Source of the DNA: Ruegeria arenilitoris
Lineage (GTDB): Bacteria; Pseudomonadota; Alphaproteobacteria; Rhodobacterales; Rhodobacteraceae
DNA length: 64,000 nt
Reading direction: 5' to 3'
Assembly (NCBI RefSeq): GCF_013031355.1
Contig: NZ_WPZO01000001.1
Coordinates: forward strand, 930,001-994,000
Part shown: positions 17,688-25,340 of the stretch, in pieces
Layout of the letters: every line of letters begins with the position of its first letter
Numbering within the stretch: the stretch's first letter is position 1
The notes under the pieces: generated by a model
Seen by the model: the letters and a program-made list of their open reading frames with translations, nothing else
The model's database searches: none
What the model was told of the DNA's origin: nothing
Position numbers and translations under genes: made by a program

Positions 17688-18062
17688 TCAAACTTCGACG
17701 ATATCGTCTTTCAGGCTGGCGACAAATTCCGCGATCTCTCCTTGCATGTCGGTCGGGATCGACAAGGCGTTCATGCTATCCACCGCGTGCCCCAAAAAGC
17801 GGTTCCAATCATCCTCGCTGATTTTCATTCCCACATGCGTGATTTTCATGTCGCGCCCGGTATAGTGCAGCGCACCGCCGGTTTTGGCGACAAGATAGTC
17901 GACCAGCAACTGATGCTCCCGGGCGATCCCGTCTGCACCGCGATTGGCCCAGAAGCGCCCCAAAACTTCATCCGCCATCATTTTGGGCATCAGAGTGTCG
18001 GCAAATGTCGCGATGGCGTCATAGCCACCCAGCCGGCTATAAAGGCTTGCTTGTTCAGTCAT
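17688..18062 (-). CDS. Group I truncated hemoglobin
   Basis: A 124-residue 2-on-2 globin of the trHbN class. It opens with SLYSRLGGYDAIATFAD, the usual group I start, and carries the proximal heme histidine in MKITHVGMKISEDDWNRF (His76). The distal B/E helices are in MPKMMADEVLGRFWANRG and GIAREHQLLVDYLVAKTGG. In other bacteria such globins bind oxygen or detoxify nitric oxide. The chosen ATG has GGAAACGAC upstream and keeps the usual short N-terminus; an extended form of 146 residues is possible. A perfect FNR/CRP-type palindrome lies 60 bases upstream, and an identical one precedes ccmC. This suggests oxygen- or NO-dependent control together with cytochrome c maturation. Confidence 0.9.
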   Translation of the reverse strand: MTEQASLYSRLGGYDAIATFADTLMPKMMADEVLGRFWANRGADGIAREHQLLVDYLVAKTGGALHYTGRDMKITHVGMKISEDDWNRFLGHAVDSMNALSIPTDMQGEIAEFVASLKDDIVEV

Positions 18063-18121
18063 GTCGTTTCCGTTTGTCAGATGATGATCTGGAATGTCTA
18101 TCAGACCGCGCCAGGCGTTAG

Positions 18122-18135
18122 TTGACATTGGTCAA
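18122..18135. promoter_or_regulatory. FNR/CRP-superfamily-like operator upstream of the truncated hemoglobin gene
   Basis: TTGAC-N4-GTCAA forms a 14-base palindrome (TTGACATTGGTCAA) centred about 66 bases upstream of the hemoglobin start codon. It fits the FNR/DNR half-site pattern TTGA-N6-TCAA. The same 14 bases recur upstream of ccmC. Confidence 0.55.
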
Positions 18136-18231
18136 AACGGCTGTTCATCGGTCGGCAAGCGGAATTGATCACACTCGGGACAAGCCCTAAACGACAGATT
18201 TTTTGGCAGTGACCGGAAAGTGGCGAAAACC

Positions 18232-18768
18232 CTAGCGGCCTGCTTTCTCAAGCGCTGGTCGGATGGTGCTTTCGATCACGCGTTGGGTAATTGGCCCGGC
18301 AAACCGCAGGATGATCGTGCCTTCGCCATCGATCACATAGGTTTCAGGCACACCATATAGGCCCCAGTCCAGCGCCATACGTCCCTGCTCATCCCGTCCC
18401 ATAGCCTTGTACGGGTCACCCAGATCGGTCAGGAACGCTTCGGCGTTGTCCAACTTGTCTTTATAGTTGATGCCATAGACCGGGATGCCTTCTTCGGACA
18501 GCGCCTCAAGGTTCGGATGTTCGGCCCGGCAGGGGGCGCACCAACTGGCCCAGTAGTTGACCAGCTTAACCTCGCCGTCGCGCAGGGTCGCATCGTCGAA
18601 CATCGTCTTGCCCGGAAACTCGGTCAGAACGACCGGCGGCGCGGCCTGGCCCTGACGGGCCGACGGCAGCGTGTCGTCCGAGCCATCTTGCAATTGCACC
18701 AAGGCGGCGACCGCAAAAAGGCCGAAAATCACCGGAGGCGCAATCATCAGGGGCGAAATCTTAGCCAT
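18232..18768 (-). CDS. ccmG: Cytochrome c maturation thiol:disulfide oxidoreductase CcmG/DsbE
   Basis: CcmG is a membrane-anchored periplasmic thioredoxin that keeps apocytochrome c cysteines reduced for heme attachment. The 178-residue protein has one N-terminal anchor (PLMIAPPVIFGLFAVAALVQL), then a thioredoxin domain with active site WCAPC in KLVNYWASWCAPCRAEHPNLEAL, GINYKDK, and the cis-Pro region GLYGVPETYVIDGEG, all typical of DsbE. It is the last gene of the ccmA-B-C-D-G series and its start overlaps the ccmD stop by 8 bases. The periplasmic side is expected for the WCAPC domain. Confidence 0.96.
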   Translation of the reverse strand: MAKISPLMIAPPVIFGLFAVAALVQLQDGSDDTLPSARQGQAAPPVVLTEFPGKTMFDDATLRDGEVKLVNYWASWCAPCRAEHPNLEALSEEGIPVYGINYKDKLDNAEAFLTDLGDPYKAMGRDEQGRMALDWGLYGVPETYVIDGEGTIILRFAGPITQRVIESTIRPALEKAGR

Positions 18769-18919
18769 TGCGCGTCATCCTTTGTTCGACTTTTTCCATC
18801 TCGGCCCGAACCTTGCGCCCGCGCGCGATGCTGAACACGATCAGCAGTACCAGCAGCCCGATCGAGGCCGCATAGGACCACAGGACCGTATCGGCATATT
18901 TTCCAAGATCAGGGATCAT
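18761..18919 (-). CDS. ccmD: Heme exporter protein CcmD
   Basis: A short gene encoding a 52-residue single-span protein (MIPDLGKYADTVLWSYAASI...). The transmembrane segment WSYAASIGLLVLLIVFSIA is followed by a charged cytoplasmic tail (RGRKVRAEMEKVEQRM). This composition and its place between ccmC and ccmG identify CcmD, which helps release holo-CcmE from the CcmABC complex. Its start overlaps the ccmC stop by 4 bases and its stop overlaps the ccmG start by 8, so translation of all three is coupled. Confidence 0.92.
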   Translation of the reverse strand: MIPDLGKYADTVLWSYAASIGLLVLLIVFSIARGRKVRAEMEKVEQRMTRNG

Positions 18920-19689
18920 CCGTTTACCCTTTCCCGCGCCAGCAGCGCCTTGATCCGCCGCGCCCGGATTTCAGTGCCGGTGCGATACAGAACCAGTGCG
19001 ATGAACAACAGCACGAACCCGATGATGCACAGCAGCAGCGGATAGAAATAAATGTTGCTGACCTTTTCTTCCGTATCCGCTCCGGTCACGGCCGCTGCGC
19101 GCATCACCGATGCGCCCTGATGCAAGCCTTGGTTCCAGAAATTCACCGCATAGCGGCTGAGGAGCGCAAAGACCGACCCCACAAGACACAGGACCGAGGT
19201 CAGATCGGCCGCTGTATCGGGGTCTTCGATCGCTTCCCACAGGGCAACATAGCCCAGATAGAACAGGAACAGGATCAGGAACGAGGTCAGGCGCGGGTCC
19301 CAGGCCCACCATGTGCCCCACATCGGTTGGCCCCAGATCGCGCCGGTCGCCAATGCGATTAGCGTCATAACGATGCCAATGGGGGCCGCTGCACGGGCAG
19401 CCAGTGCACTGACATGGTGCCGCCGCACCAGCCAGACCAACGAGGTTGCTAGCATCATCAGCCAGCAATTGATCGCCATCAGCGCCGCCGGCACATGCAG
19501 GTATATGATCTTGACGGTCGAACCCTGCTTGTAATCGTCCGGCGTGAAGAAGAACCCCCAGACCAATCCGACCACGATAAATGCAAGCGAGGTCAGCCAG
19601 AAAAACGGCATCACCCGTTCGCTGGTGGCAAGGAACTTGCGCGGGTTGGCGTATTCCCAGAGGGCGTTGGCTTTGGCTGCGATAGACAT
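18916..19689 (-). CDS. ccmC: Heme exporter / heme handling protein CcmC
   Basis: CcmC loads heme onto the chaperone CcmE in the periplasm. This 257-residue protein has six membrane spans and the tryptophan-rich WWD-domain signature GTWWAWDPRLTS between spans. External heme-ligand histidines are expected in YLHVPAAL and in GLHQGASVM. Length and motif order match alphaproteobacterial CcmC. A 61-base gap separates it from ccmB and holds an FNR-type palindrome, so it may have its own promoter. It is translationally coupled to ccmD. Confidence 0.97.
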   Translation of the reverse strand: MSIAAKANALWEYANPRKFLATSERVMPFFWLTSLAFIVVGLVWGFFFTPDDYKQGSTVKIIYLHVPAALMAINCWLMMLATSLVWLVRRHHVSALAARAAAPIGIVMTLIALATGAIWGQPMWGTWWAWDPRLTSFLILFLFYLGYVALWEAIEDPDTAADLTSVLCLVGSVFALLSRYAVNFWNQGLHQGASVMRAAAVTGADTEEKVSNIYFYPLLLCIIGFVLLFIALVLYRTGTEIRARRIKALLARERVNG

Positions 19690-19724
19690 GGGCCTTATCT
19701 AGTCCGAGTCGGGTGCGTTCTCAA

Positions 19725-19738
19725 TTGACATTGGTCAA
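19725..19738. promoter_or_regulatory. FNR/CRP-superfamily-like operator upstream of ccmC
   Basis: TTGACATTGGTCAA, a TTGAC-N4-GTCAA palindrome, lies 35 bases upstream of the ccmC start codon and inside the ccmB-ccmC gap. It is identical over 14 bases to the site upstream of the truncated hemoglobin gene. Confidence 0.55.
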
Positions 19739-19750
19739 AGTTTGAACGCG

Positions 19751-20407
19751 TCACCGAAGGTTGATGCGCAGAACGGCTGCGCTGGCAAAGGGCAGCAGTG
19801 CGATGGTGGCTGCCGTAATCCCCGCCAGCATCAGCAGAGGTGTTTGTGTTTCCATCCCTGTGGCGCCGCGACGCGCAACTTCGGCGCCAAAGATCAGGGT
19901 CGGCACGTAAAGCGGCAGGACCAGCAGCGACAGCAGCAAGCCGCCGCGCTTCAAGCCCACCGTCAGGGCCGCGCCGAAGGTGCCGATGACACTCATGGCC
20001 GGGGTGCCGATCAGCAGCGAAACCACCAGCCAGAAGAACCCCGGCACCGGCAGGTTCAACAACACGCCCAGAAACGGCGCGGCCAGAACAAGCGGCAGAC
20101 CGGTGGTCAGCCAATGTGCCAACGCCTTGATCGAGACCACCGATTCCAGCGGCAACGGCGCGGTGGCCAGCAGGTCGAGCGAGCCGTCCTCCCAATCCAG
20201 CGCCAACAGGCGGTCCAGCGACAGCAGACAGGCCAACAGAGCGCCCAGCCACAGGATGCCGGGCGCAATGGTCGACAACAGCGACGATTGCGGCCCCACC
20301 GAAAACGGCACCAAGACGGTTACGATCAGAAAGAACGCTAGTCCGAGGCCAAAGCCCCCACCCGCGCGGAAGGCCAATTTCAGGTCACGCAGCAAAAGGG
20401 CGATCAC
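19751..20407 (-). CDS. ccmB: Heme exporter permease CcmB
   Basis: A 218-residue membrane protein with about six spans, the permease of the CcmABC heme-handling ABC complex. It begins [14 protein letters not shown] and contains [44 protein letters not shown] and [29 protein letters not shown], both conserved CcmB blocks. Its start overlaps the ccmA stop by 4 bases. With CcmA it uses ATP to free heme-loaded CcmE from CcmC. Confidence 0.97.
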   Translation of the reverse strand: MIALLLRDLKLAFRAGGGFGLGLAFFLIVTVLVPFSVGPQSSLLSTIAPGILWLGALLACLLSLDRLLALDWEDGSLDLLATAPLPLESVVSIKALAHWLTTGLPLVLAAPFLGVLLNLPVPGFFWLVVSLLIGTPAMSVIGTFGAALTVGLKRGGLLLSLLVLPLYVPTLIFGAEVARRGATGMETQTPLLMLAGITAATIALLPFASAAVLRINLR

Positions 20408-21018
20408 AGGAAGCCTCCGTCGAAATCGTCGATGGGTTTGGGTTTCGCCTTGTTGGGGCCGACGTCCAGAACCTCTCCATCCAAGCCAAGGTCGATATGG
20501 GTTGCGATCAGGGCCGAACCGCCCTGCCCCAGATGCGCCCGCACAGCATCGGCGAACATCTGCACGGCGTTTTTGTCCAAAGACACGGTAGGTTCGTCCA
20601 ACATCCAGATCGGCCGTCCGGTCACCAGCATCCGTGCTAGACCCAAGCGCCGTTTCTGCCCCGCCGACAGATTGCCCGCGTGGCGATCCGATAGCTCATT
20701 CAGCGCAAAGGCGTCCAGTGCGGACTGAATGCCATTCGTGCCGAAAACCGAGGCCCAGAAGGTCAGATTTTCCACGACTGACAAAGTCGGCTTCAACCCA
20801 TCGGAATGCGAGGCATAAGCGATCTGATCCTCGGCCCCGTCAATCTGTCCGGTCAAGGGCGGCTGCAATCCTGCCAGAGTACGCAACAGCGTCGTCTTGC
20901 CGATGCCATTCGGCCCGCGCAGGATCAGCGCCTTGCCCGGGTGCAGCGCAAAGCTCAGCCCCTCAAGGACGGGAACGCCACCACGGGCGATGGCCAGATC
21001 GGTCACAGTCAATGTCAT
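20404..21018 (-). CDS. ccmA: Heme exporter ATP-binding protein CcmA
   Basis: A 204-residue ABC ATPase. The Walker A motif is [12 protein letters not shown] near residue 35, the signature is [15 protein letters not shown], and Walker B is [13 protein letters not shown]. It is short, like other CcmA proteins, and binds CcmB on the cytoplasmic face. It heads the ccmABCDG series, beginning 66 bases after the Mth938-like gene, in an arrangement conserved in alphaproteobacteria (secDF, then Mth938-like, then ccm). Confidence 0.96.
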   Translation of the reverse strand: MTLTVTDLAIARGGVPVLEGLSFALHPGKALILRGPNGIGKTTLLRTLAGLQPPLTGQIDGAEDQIAYASHSDGLKPTLSVVENLTFWASVFGTNGIQSALDAFALNELSDRHAGNLSAGQKRRLGLARMLVTGRPIWMLDEPTVSLDKNAVQMFADAVRAHLGQGGSALIATHIDLGLDGEVLDVGPNKAKPKPIDDFDGGFL

Positions 21019-21084
21019 GAGTTCCGCTTATCTGATTGCTGACAGAGGCAAAAGGCGAGATTTGCCGCAGGCCCTGCGAGCGGG

Positions 21085-21438
21085 TCAGACCGGCAATAAC
21101 GCCAGCGCAACACGGCGGCCTTCGGACAACAGCACATTGTAAGTGCGGCACGCCGCAGGGGAGTTCATGATCTCCACCCCTAACCCCGCATCCTCAAGCG
21201 CCGTACGCAAGTCGGATGGGATATGCGTCAGTGCCTCTCCGGTGCCGATGAACAGAACGTCCACCGCCTCGGACAACGCCAGCAGCGGCGCATCGTCGGT
21301 GTATCCGCCCCAGTCCGAGGTTCCAGTAGGTCCCGTTAGAACGGCCCCATTGTAAACCTGCCCGCCGATGCGGAAAAAGCCGGGGCCGTAGCCGTCAACC
21401 GGAACTGCGTTGTTATAGGTGATCTCATTCAGGCGCAT
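21085..21438 (-). CDS. Mth938-like (DUF498/NDUFAF3-type) domain protein
   Basis: A 117-residue soluble protein of the Mth938/DUF498 fold, whose eukaryotic relative NDUFAF3 helps assemble respiratory complex I. Diagnostic stretches are VDGYGPGFFRIGGQVYNGAVLTGPTG, LLALSEAVDVLFIGTGEALTHIP and MNSPAACRTYNVLLSEGRRVALALLPV. The ATG is placed after AGAAGG; a GTG two codons earlier is possible. It sits between the Sec genes and ccm, as in many alphaproteobacteria, and starts 9 bases after the TSUP stop. A complex I or membrane-protein assembly role is inferred from the family. Confidence 0.88.
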   Translation of the reverse strand: MRLNEITYNNAVPVDGYGPGFFRIGGQVYNGAVLTGPTGTSDWGGYTDDAPLLALSEAVDVLFIGTGEALTHIPSDLRTALEDAGLGVEIMNSPAACRTYNVLLSEGRRVALALLPV

Positions 21439-21447
21439 GGACACCTT

Positions 21448-22206
21448 CTAGCCCCAAAGCGGCAGCCCCGACAAGGCCGCAACCGCGATCGCCAGATAGG
21501 CAGCGGCGCGGTAAAGCCGTTCGTATTCGGGCCGGAACAGCCAGCCCCCCAGCCAGTTGCCCAGCAAGTTCGGCACGGACAACACCAACCCCAAAGCCAC
21601 AGCGGGCCAGGTGACCCGCCCCATGCCGGTCAGAAAACCGAGGATGAGGAAATCAAAGACAAACAGGAACAGCAGGATTGTGGCCCGGATCACCTCGACC
21701 GGTAAGGGGCGAGACATGTAGAACAGGATAACCGCAGGACCGGGCAACCCAGCCACGCCGCCCAGAAAACCAGCCGCACCGCCGATACCGGCGACCATCG
21801 CGCGACCGACGCGACCATGATACCGCAACCCGAGAATCAGCACGGCCAGCATGAAGAGCGCCAAAAAGCTGACCGCGTAACGGAACACTTCGGGCTCAAC
21901 CCGCGTCAGTACCCATAGTCCCACCGGCAGCAGCAACGCGCATCCGGCTGCAAGTCGGACCAGATCACCACGATCCACCGCACGCCAGGCCCTGCGCAGG
22001 TTCGGCAGCGGTCCGAAGATGTCCATGATAGTCAGACCGATCAGGGCTCCGAACGGGCCAAGGAAGGGGGTGGAGATCGGCAGAAAGATCAGCGCGGTGC
22101 CAAAGCCGGAAAACCCACGCACAATGCCGCCAAGAAAGGCCGCAAAAACGATAACGGCCAGCCCCGTTGGGGACTGGCCGAAAATCTCAGGCGTCGATGT
22201 TGGCAA
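21448..22206 (-). CDS. TSUP (TauE/SafE-like) transmembrane exporter
   Basis: A 252-residue membrane protein with about eight spans and the two family repeats: GIVRGFSGFGTALIFLPI in the N half and AGFLGGVAGLPGPAVILFYM in the C half. TSUP proteins move small sulfur anions such as sulfite or sulfoacetate, or other small molecules. It overlaps the end of secF by 20 bases, so it is in the sec operon but probably not a Sec component. The substrate is unknown. A second TSUP gene lies near the other end of the window. Confidence 0.88.
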   Translation of the reverse strand: MPTSTPEIFGQSPTGLAVIVFAAFLGGIVRGFSGFGTALIFLPISTPFLGPFGALIGLTIMDIFGPLPNLRRAWRAVDRGDLVRLAAGCALLLPVGLWVLTRVEPEVFRYAVSFLALFMLAVLILGLRYHGRVGRAMVAGIGGAAGFLGGVAGLPGPAVILFYMSRPLPVEVIRATILLFLFVFDFLILGFLTGMGRVTWPAVALGLVLSVPNLLGNWLGGWLFRPEYERLYRAAAYLAIAVAALSGLPLWG

Positions 22207-23155
22207 ACTGATTGCCCGCCGTATTGGACGGCTTGGACCAGTCGCGCTTGACCCCCAGCCACAGCAGGATGGTCGAGGCCACGAAGACCGACGAATAGGT
22301 CCCCACGATCACACCCCAGATCATCGCGAAGACAAAGCCGCGGATCACGTCGCCGCCCAGCACATAAAGCGAGATCAGCGCCAGCAGCGTTGTCACCGAG
22401 GTCATCACCGTCCGGCTGAGCGTTTCGTTGATCGAGATGTTCAGAACTTCTTTGAGGTCCTTCTTCTTGTACTTCCGCAGGTTCTCACGCACCCGGTCGA
22501 ACACGACCACGGTGTCGTTTAGCGAGTAACCCACAATGGTCAGAAGCGCCGCAATGATGGCGAGATCGAACCGGATTTGTAGCTCCGAGAAGATACCGAT
22601 GGTCAGGATCACGTCATGCACCAACGCGGCGACAGCCCCCAGCGCGAACTGCCATTCGAAGCGCAGCCAGATGTAGACCAACACCGCCCCGATAGCGAGC
22701 ATCACCGCGATCACGGCGGTCTGGATCAACTCGCCCGACACTTTGGGACCAACGGATTCGACCGAGACGAATTCGATATCCGGCACGGAAACCTTCAACG
22801 CCTCTTCCACCGCGGTGACCGTGGCGGCCGAGACCGCCTCGGCATCGGCCTGCGCCTGAATGCGGATCATGGCGACATTTTCGTCCGCCCCGAAGGTGGG
22901 ATCGAAAATCTCGGTGATCGTCACATCGCCCAACTCCAGCGGCGCGATGGCGTCACGATAGGCACCGATGTCGATCTCTTGCGTGGATTGGGTCCGGATC
23001 GTGGTCCCGCCGCGGAAGTCGATACCAAAGTTCAGCCCCTGCAGCATGAACGAGGTGAAGGCCACAACCATCATCAGGGCCGAGATGCCCAGCCAAACTT
23101 TCCAGCGGCTGAAGAAATCGAACGAGGTGTTCTGGGGTACGAGTTTCAGTCTCAT
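22187..23155 (-). CDS. secF: Protein translocase subunit SecF
   Basis: SecF works with SecD to drive late steps of preprotein export using the proton gradient. The 322-residue protein has six membrane spans and a periplasmic domain after the first. Signatures are GLNFGIDFRGGTTIRTQ and the span motif GYSLNDTVVVFDRVRENLRKYK, which is the proton-path Asp/Arg region of SecF. It follows secD by 1 base and is followed by the overlapping TSUP gene. Confidence 0.97.
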   Translation of the reverse strand: MRLKLVPQNTSFDFFSRWKVWLGISALMMVVAFTSFMLQGLNFGIDFRGGTTIRTQSTQEIDIGAYRDAIAPLELGDVTITEIFDPTFGADENVAMIRIQAQADAEAVSAATVTAVEEALKVSVPDIEFVSVESVGPKVSGELIQTAVIAVMLAIGAVLVYIWLRFEWQFALGAVAALVHDVILTIGIFSELQIRFDLAIIAALLTIVGYSLNDTVVVFDRVRENLRKYKKKDLKEVLNISINETLSRTVMTSVTTLLALISLYVLGGDVIRGFVFAMIWGVIVGTYSSVFVASTILLWLGVKRDWSKPSNTAGNQFANIDA

Positions 23156-23156
23156 G

Positions 23157-24818
23157 TCAAACCTCGATCGTTTTCGGACGGCGGCGTTCGAACCACATCA
23201 CGACAAACAGGCGCGTGACGAAGATCGCGGTGAAGGCCGAGGTCAGGATACCAAGTCCCAGCGTAATTGCGAAACCGCGCACCGGGCCGCTGCCCATGGC
23301 AAACAGGATCACAGCAGTGATGAACGTCGTCACGTTAGCGTCGACAATGGCCGACAGCGCCTTTTCATAACCCAATTCGATGGCACGCGCCGGGCCTCTG
23401 GCGGATTTTAGTTCCTCGCGGATACGTTCAAAGATCAGCACGTTGGCGTCCACCGCCATACCCACCGTCAGGACGATGCCGGCAATACCCGGAAGGGTCA
23501 GCGTGGCGCCGATCAGCGACAGCAGGCCAAAGATCAGACCCACGTTGATGATCAGCGCGATATTGGCGAACACGCCGAACAGGCCATAGCTGAGCGCCAT
23601 GAAGCTGAGCACAGCGACAAAAGCCACGATGGTCGCGGTTTTACCCGCGTCAATGCTGTCCTGACCCAACTCTGGGCCGATCGTGCGTTCTTCGAGGAAC
23701 TCCAACCCGGCGGGCAGCGCGCCAGCACGCAGCAGAACGGCCAGATTGGTGCTTTCCTCGACAGTGAAGTTACCAGTGATGATCCCCGATCCGCCGGCAA
23801 TATGTGCCTGAATCACAGGGGCCGAGATCACCTCGTCATCCAGTACGATGGCGAAAGGAGCGCCGATGTTGTCGCGGGTATAGTCGCCGAACTTGCGCGC
23901 GCCGGATGTATTGAACCGGAAGCTGACCGCCGGGCGACCATTCTGGTCGAACGAGGGCTGAGCATCCACCAGTTCCTCGCCTGTCACGACGGGAGCGGAT
24001 TCGATGATGTAGTACACGCCACTTTCATCAATCGACGGAACCACTTCTTGCCCGATTCCCGCAACAGCATCCGGGTCGGTGCCGCGACCAACAACCGGGT
24101 TGAAGGTCAGCTGCGCCGTGGTGCCGATGATCTCTTTCAATTCACCCGCGCTGCCGATGCCCGGCACCTGGATCAGGATACGGTCGGCGCCCTGGCGCTG
24201 AATGGTGGGCTCACGTGTGCCGACCTCGTCGATCCGGCGGCGGATGATTTCCAGCGCCTGACGAACGGTGCGGTCGTCCGAGGCCAGCTTCTCGGCCTCT
24301 GACAATTGCACGACAAGGGTATTGCCCTCGGCGCGCACCTCGATATCGGTGGCACCAACGCCGGTCAGCGTCTGGACCTGACGGGCCAGACCGCGCACAA
24401 CCTCCAGCGCTCGGGACATCCCTTCGGGCTGGCTGATGAGCACGCGAATCTCATCGGGGGCCGATTCCTGTTTGCGGATCGTGCCGACGGTTGCGCGCTC
24501 GTCCCGCAGGGCGTCGCGGACCTCGGGCCACATCGCCTCCATCCGGGATTCGTAGACATCTTCGACCTTCACTTCGGCCAAGAGATGCGCCCCGCCGCGC
24601 AGGTCGAGGCCAAGATTGACCAGCGACGACGGCAGCCAGTTCGGCCATTGCGCCGCCTGCGCCTGCATTTCGGGGGTGTCGATGCCAAGCTCGATCGCGG
24701 CCTTGGCATCGTTGGATTGCTCGACGCGCGTGTAGAACGCATTCGGCAGGGCCATCAGCAAGCCGGTCACGCAGACCAACCAGATCAGAACCCGCTTCCA
24801 GGTATCAATTTGCAGCAT
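23157..24818 (-). CDS. secD: Protein translocase subunit SecD
   Basis: SecD is a six-span protein with a large periplasmic domain (P1) that pulls translocating proteins. The 553-residue sequence shows LDLRGGAHLLAEV after the first span, the P1 repeats (NTLVVQLSEAEKL, RIDEVGTREPTIQRQGADRILIQVPG), and the C-terminal proton-channel motif VGMAVDANVLIFERIREEL. Length fits alphaproteobacterial SecD. It is preceded by yajC at 33 bases and followed by secF at 1 base. Confidence 0.98.
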   Translation of the reverse strand: MLQIDTWKRVLIWLVCVTGLLMALPNAFYTRVEQSNDAKAAIELGIDTPEMQAQAAQWPNWLPSSLVNLGLDLRGGAHLLAEVKVEDVYESRMEAMWPEVRDALRDERATVGTIRKQESAPDEIRVLISQPEGMSRALEVVRGLARQVQTLTGVGATDIEVRAEGNTLVVQLSEAEKLASDDRTVRQALEIIRRRIDEVGTREPTIQRQGADRILIQVPGIGSAGELKEIIGTTAQLTFNPVVGRGTDPDAVAGIGQEVVPSIDESGVYYIIESAPVVTGEELVDAQPSFDQNGRPAVSFRFNTSGARKFGDYTRDNIGAPFAIVLDDEVISAPVIQAHIAGGSGIITGNFTVEESTNLAVLLRAGALPAGLEFLEERTIGPELGQDSIDAGKTATIVAFVAVLSFMALSYGLFGVFANIALIINVGLIFGLLSLIGATLTLPGIAGIVLTVGMAVDANVLIFERIREELKSARGPARAIELGYEKALSAIVDANVTTFITAVILFAMGSGPVRGFAITLGLGILTSAFTAIFVTRLFVVMWFERRRPKTIEV

Positions 24819-24851
24819 TACCCTGCCTTTTCAAGGGATTATCGCGCGAAA

Positions 24852-25139
24852 TTACTTCGCCGGTTCGGTCTTGTTCAGAACCTGAGCGATGGTCGACTTG
24901 ACCACACGGACCTTGACGTTCTCGGCCAGTTCGACCTCGATCTCGTTCTCGCCTTCCTTGACCTTCGACACCTTGCCGATCAGACCACCCTGAGTGACCA
25001 CCTGATCGCCCCGGCGCACGGCTTCGACCATGGCCTGGTGTTCCTTCATCTTCTTCTGCTGCGGACGGATCAGCAGGAAATACATGATCGCGAAGATCAG
25101 GATCAGCGGGAGAAACTGGGCGATTGCGCCACCTTCCAT
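24852..25139 (-). CDS. yajC: Preprotein translocase subunit YajC
   Basis: A 95-residue single-span protein. The membrane segment AQFLPLILIFAIMYFLLIRPQQKKMKEHQ with its RPQQKK end is diagnostic of YajC. The cytoplasmic part, RRGDQVVTQGGLIGKVSKVKEGENEIEVELAENVKVRVVKSTI, forms the usual small beta domain. YajC associates with SecDF at the translocon. It starts the minus-strand series yajC-secD-secF. Confidence 0.97.
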   Translation of the reverse strand: MEGGAIAQFLPLILIFAIMYFLLIRPQQKKMKEHQAMVEAVRRGDQVVTQGGLIGKVSKVKEGENEIEVELAENVKVRVVKSTIAQVLNKTEPAK

Positions 25140-25340
25140 GGGATATTCCTTTTGTTTTGATGATGCGGAGGGCTCCGCAAATTTGGCGAGAACCTATGCT
25201 TTGAGTTGCACCTTTGCAAGCAAAGGCGGCGCTGTGACCCATCTGAACCCGACCCGACCCTACCAAGAACACACAAAGCGTTGCAGATATGCCCTATGAA
25301 CATTGCCGAAACCGGGTATAGTTCGGGGCAAGGGGGACAC

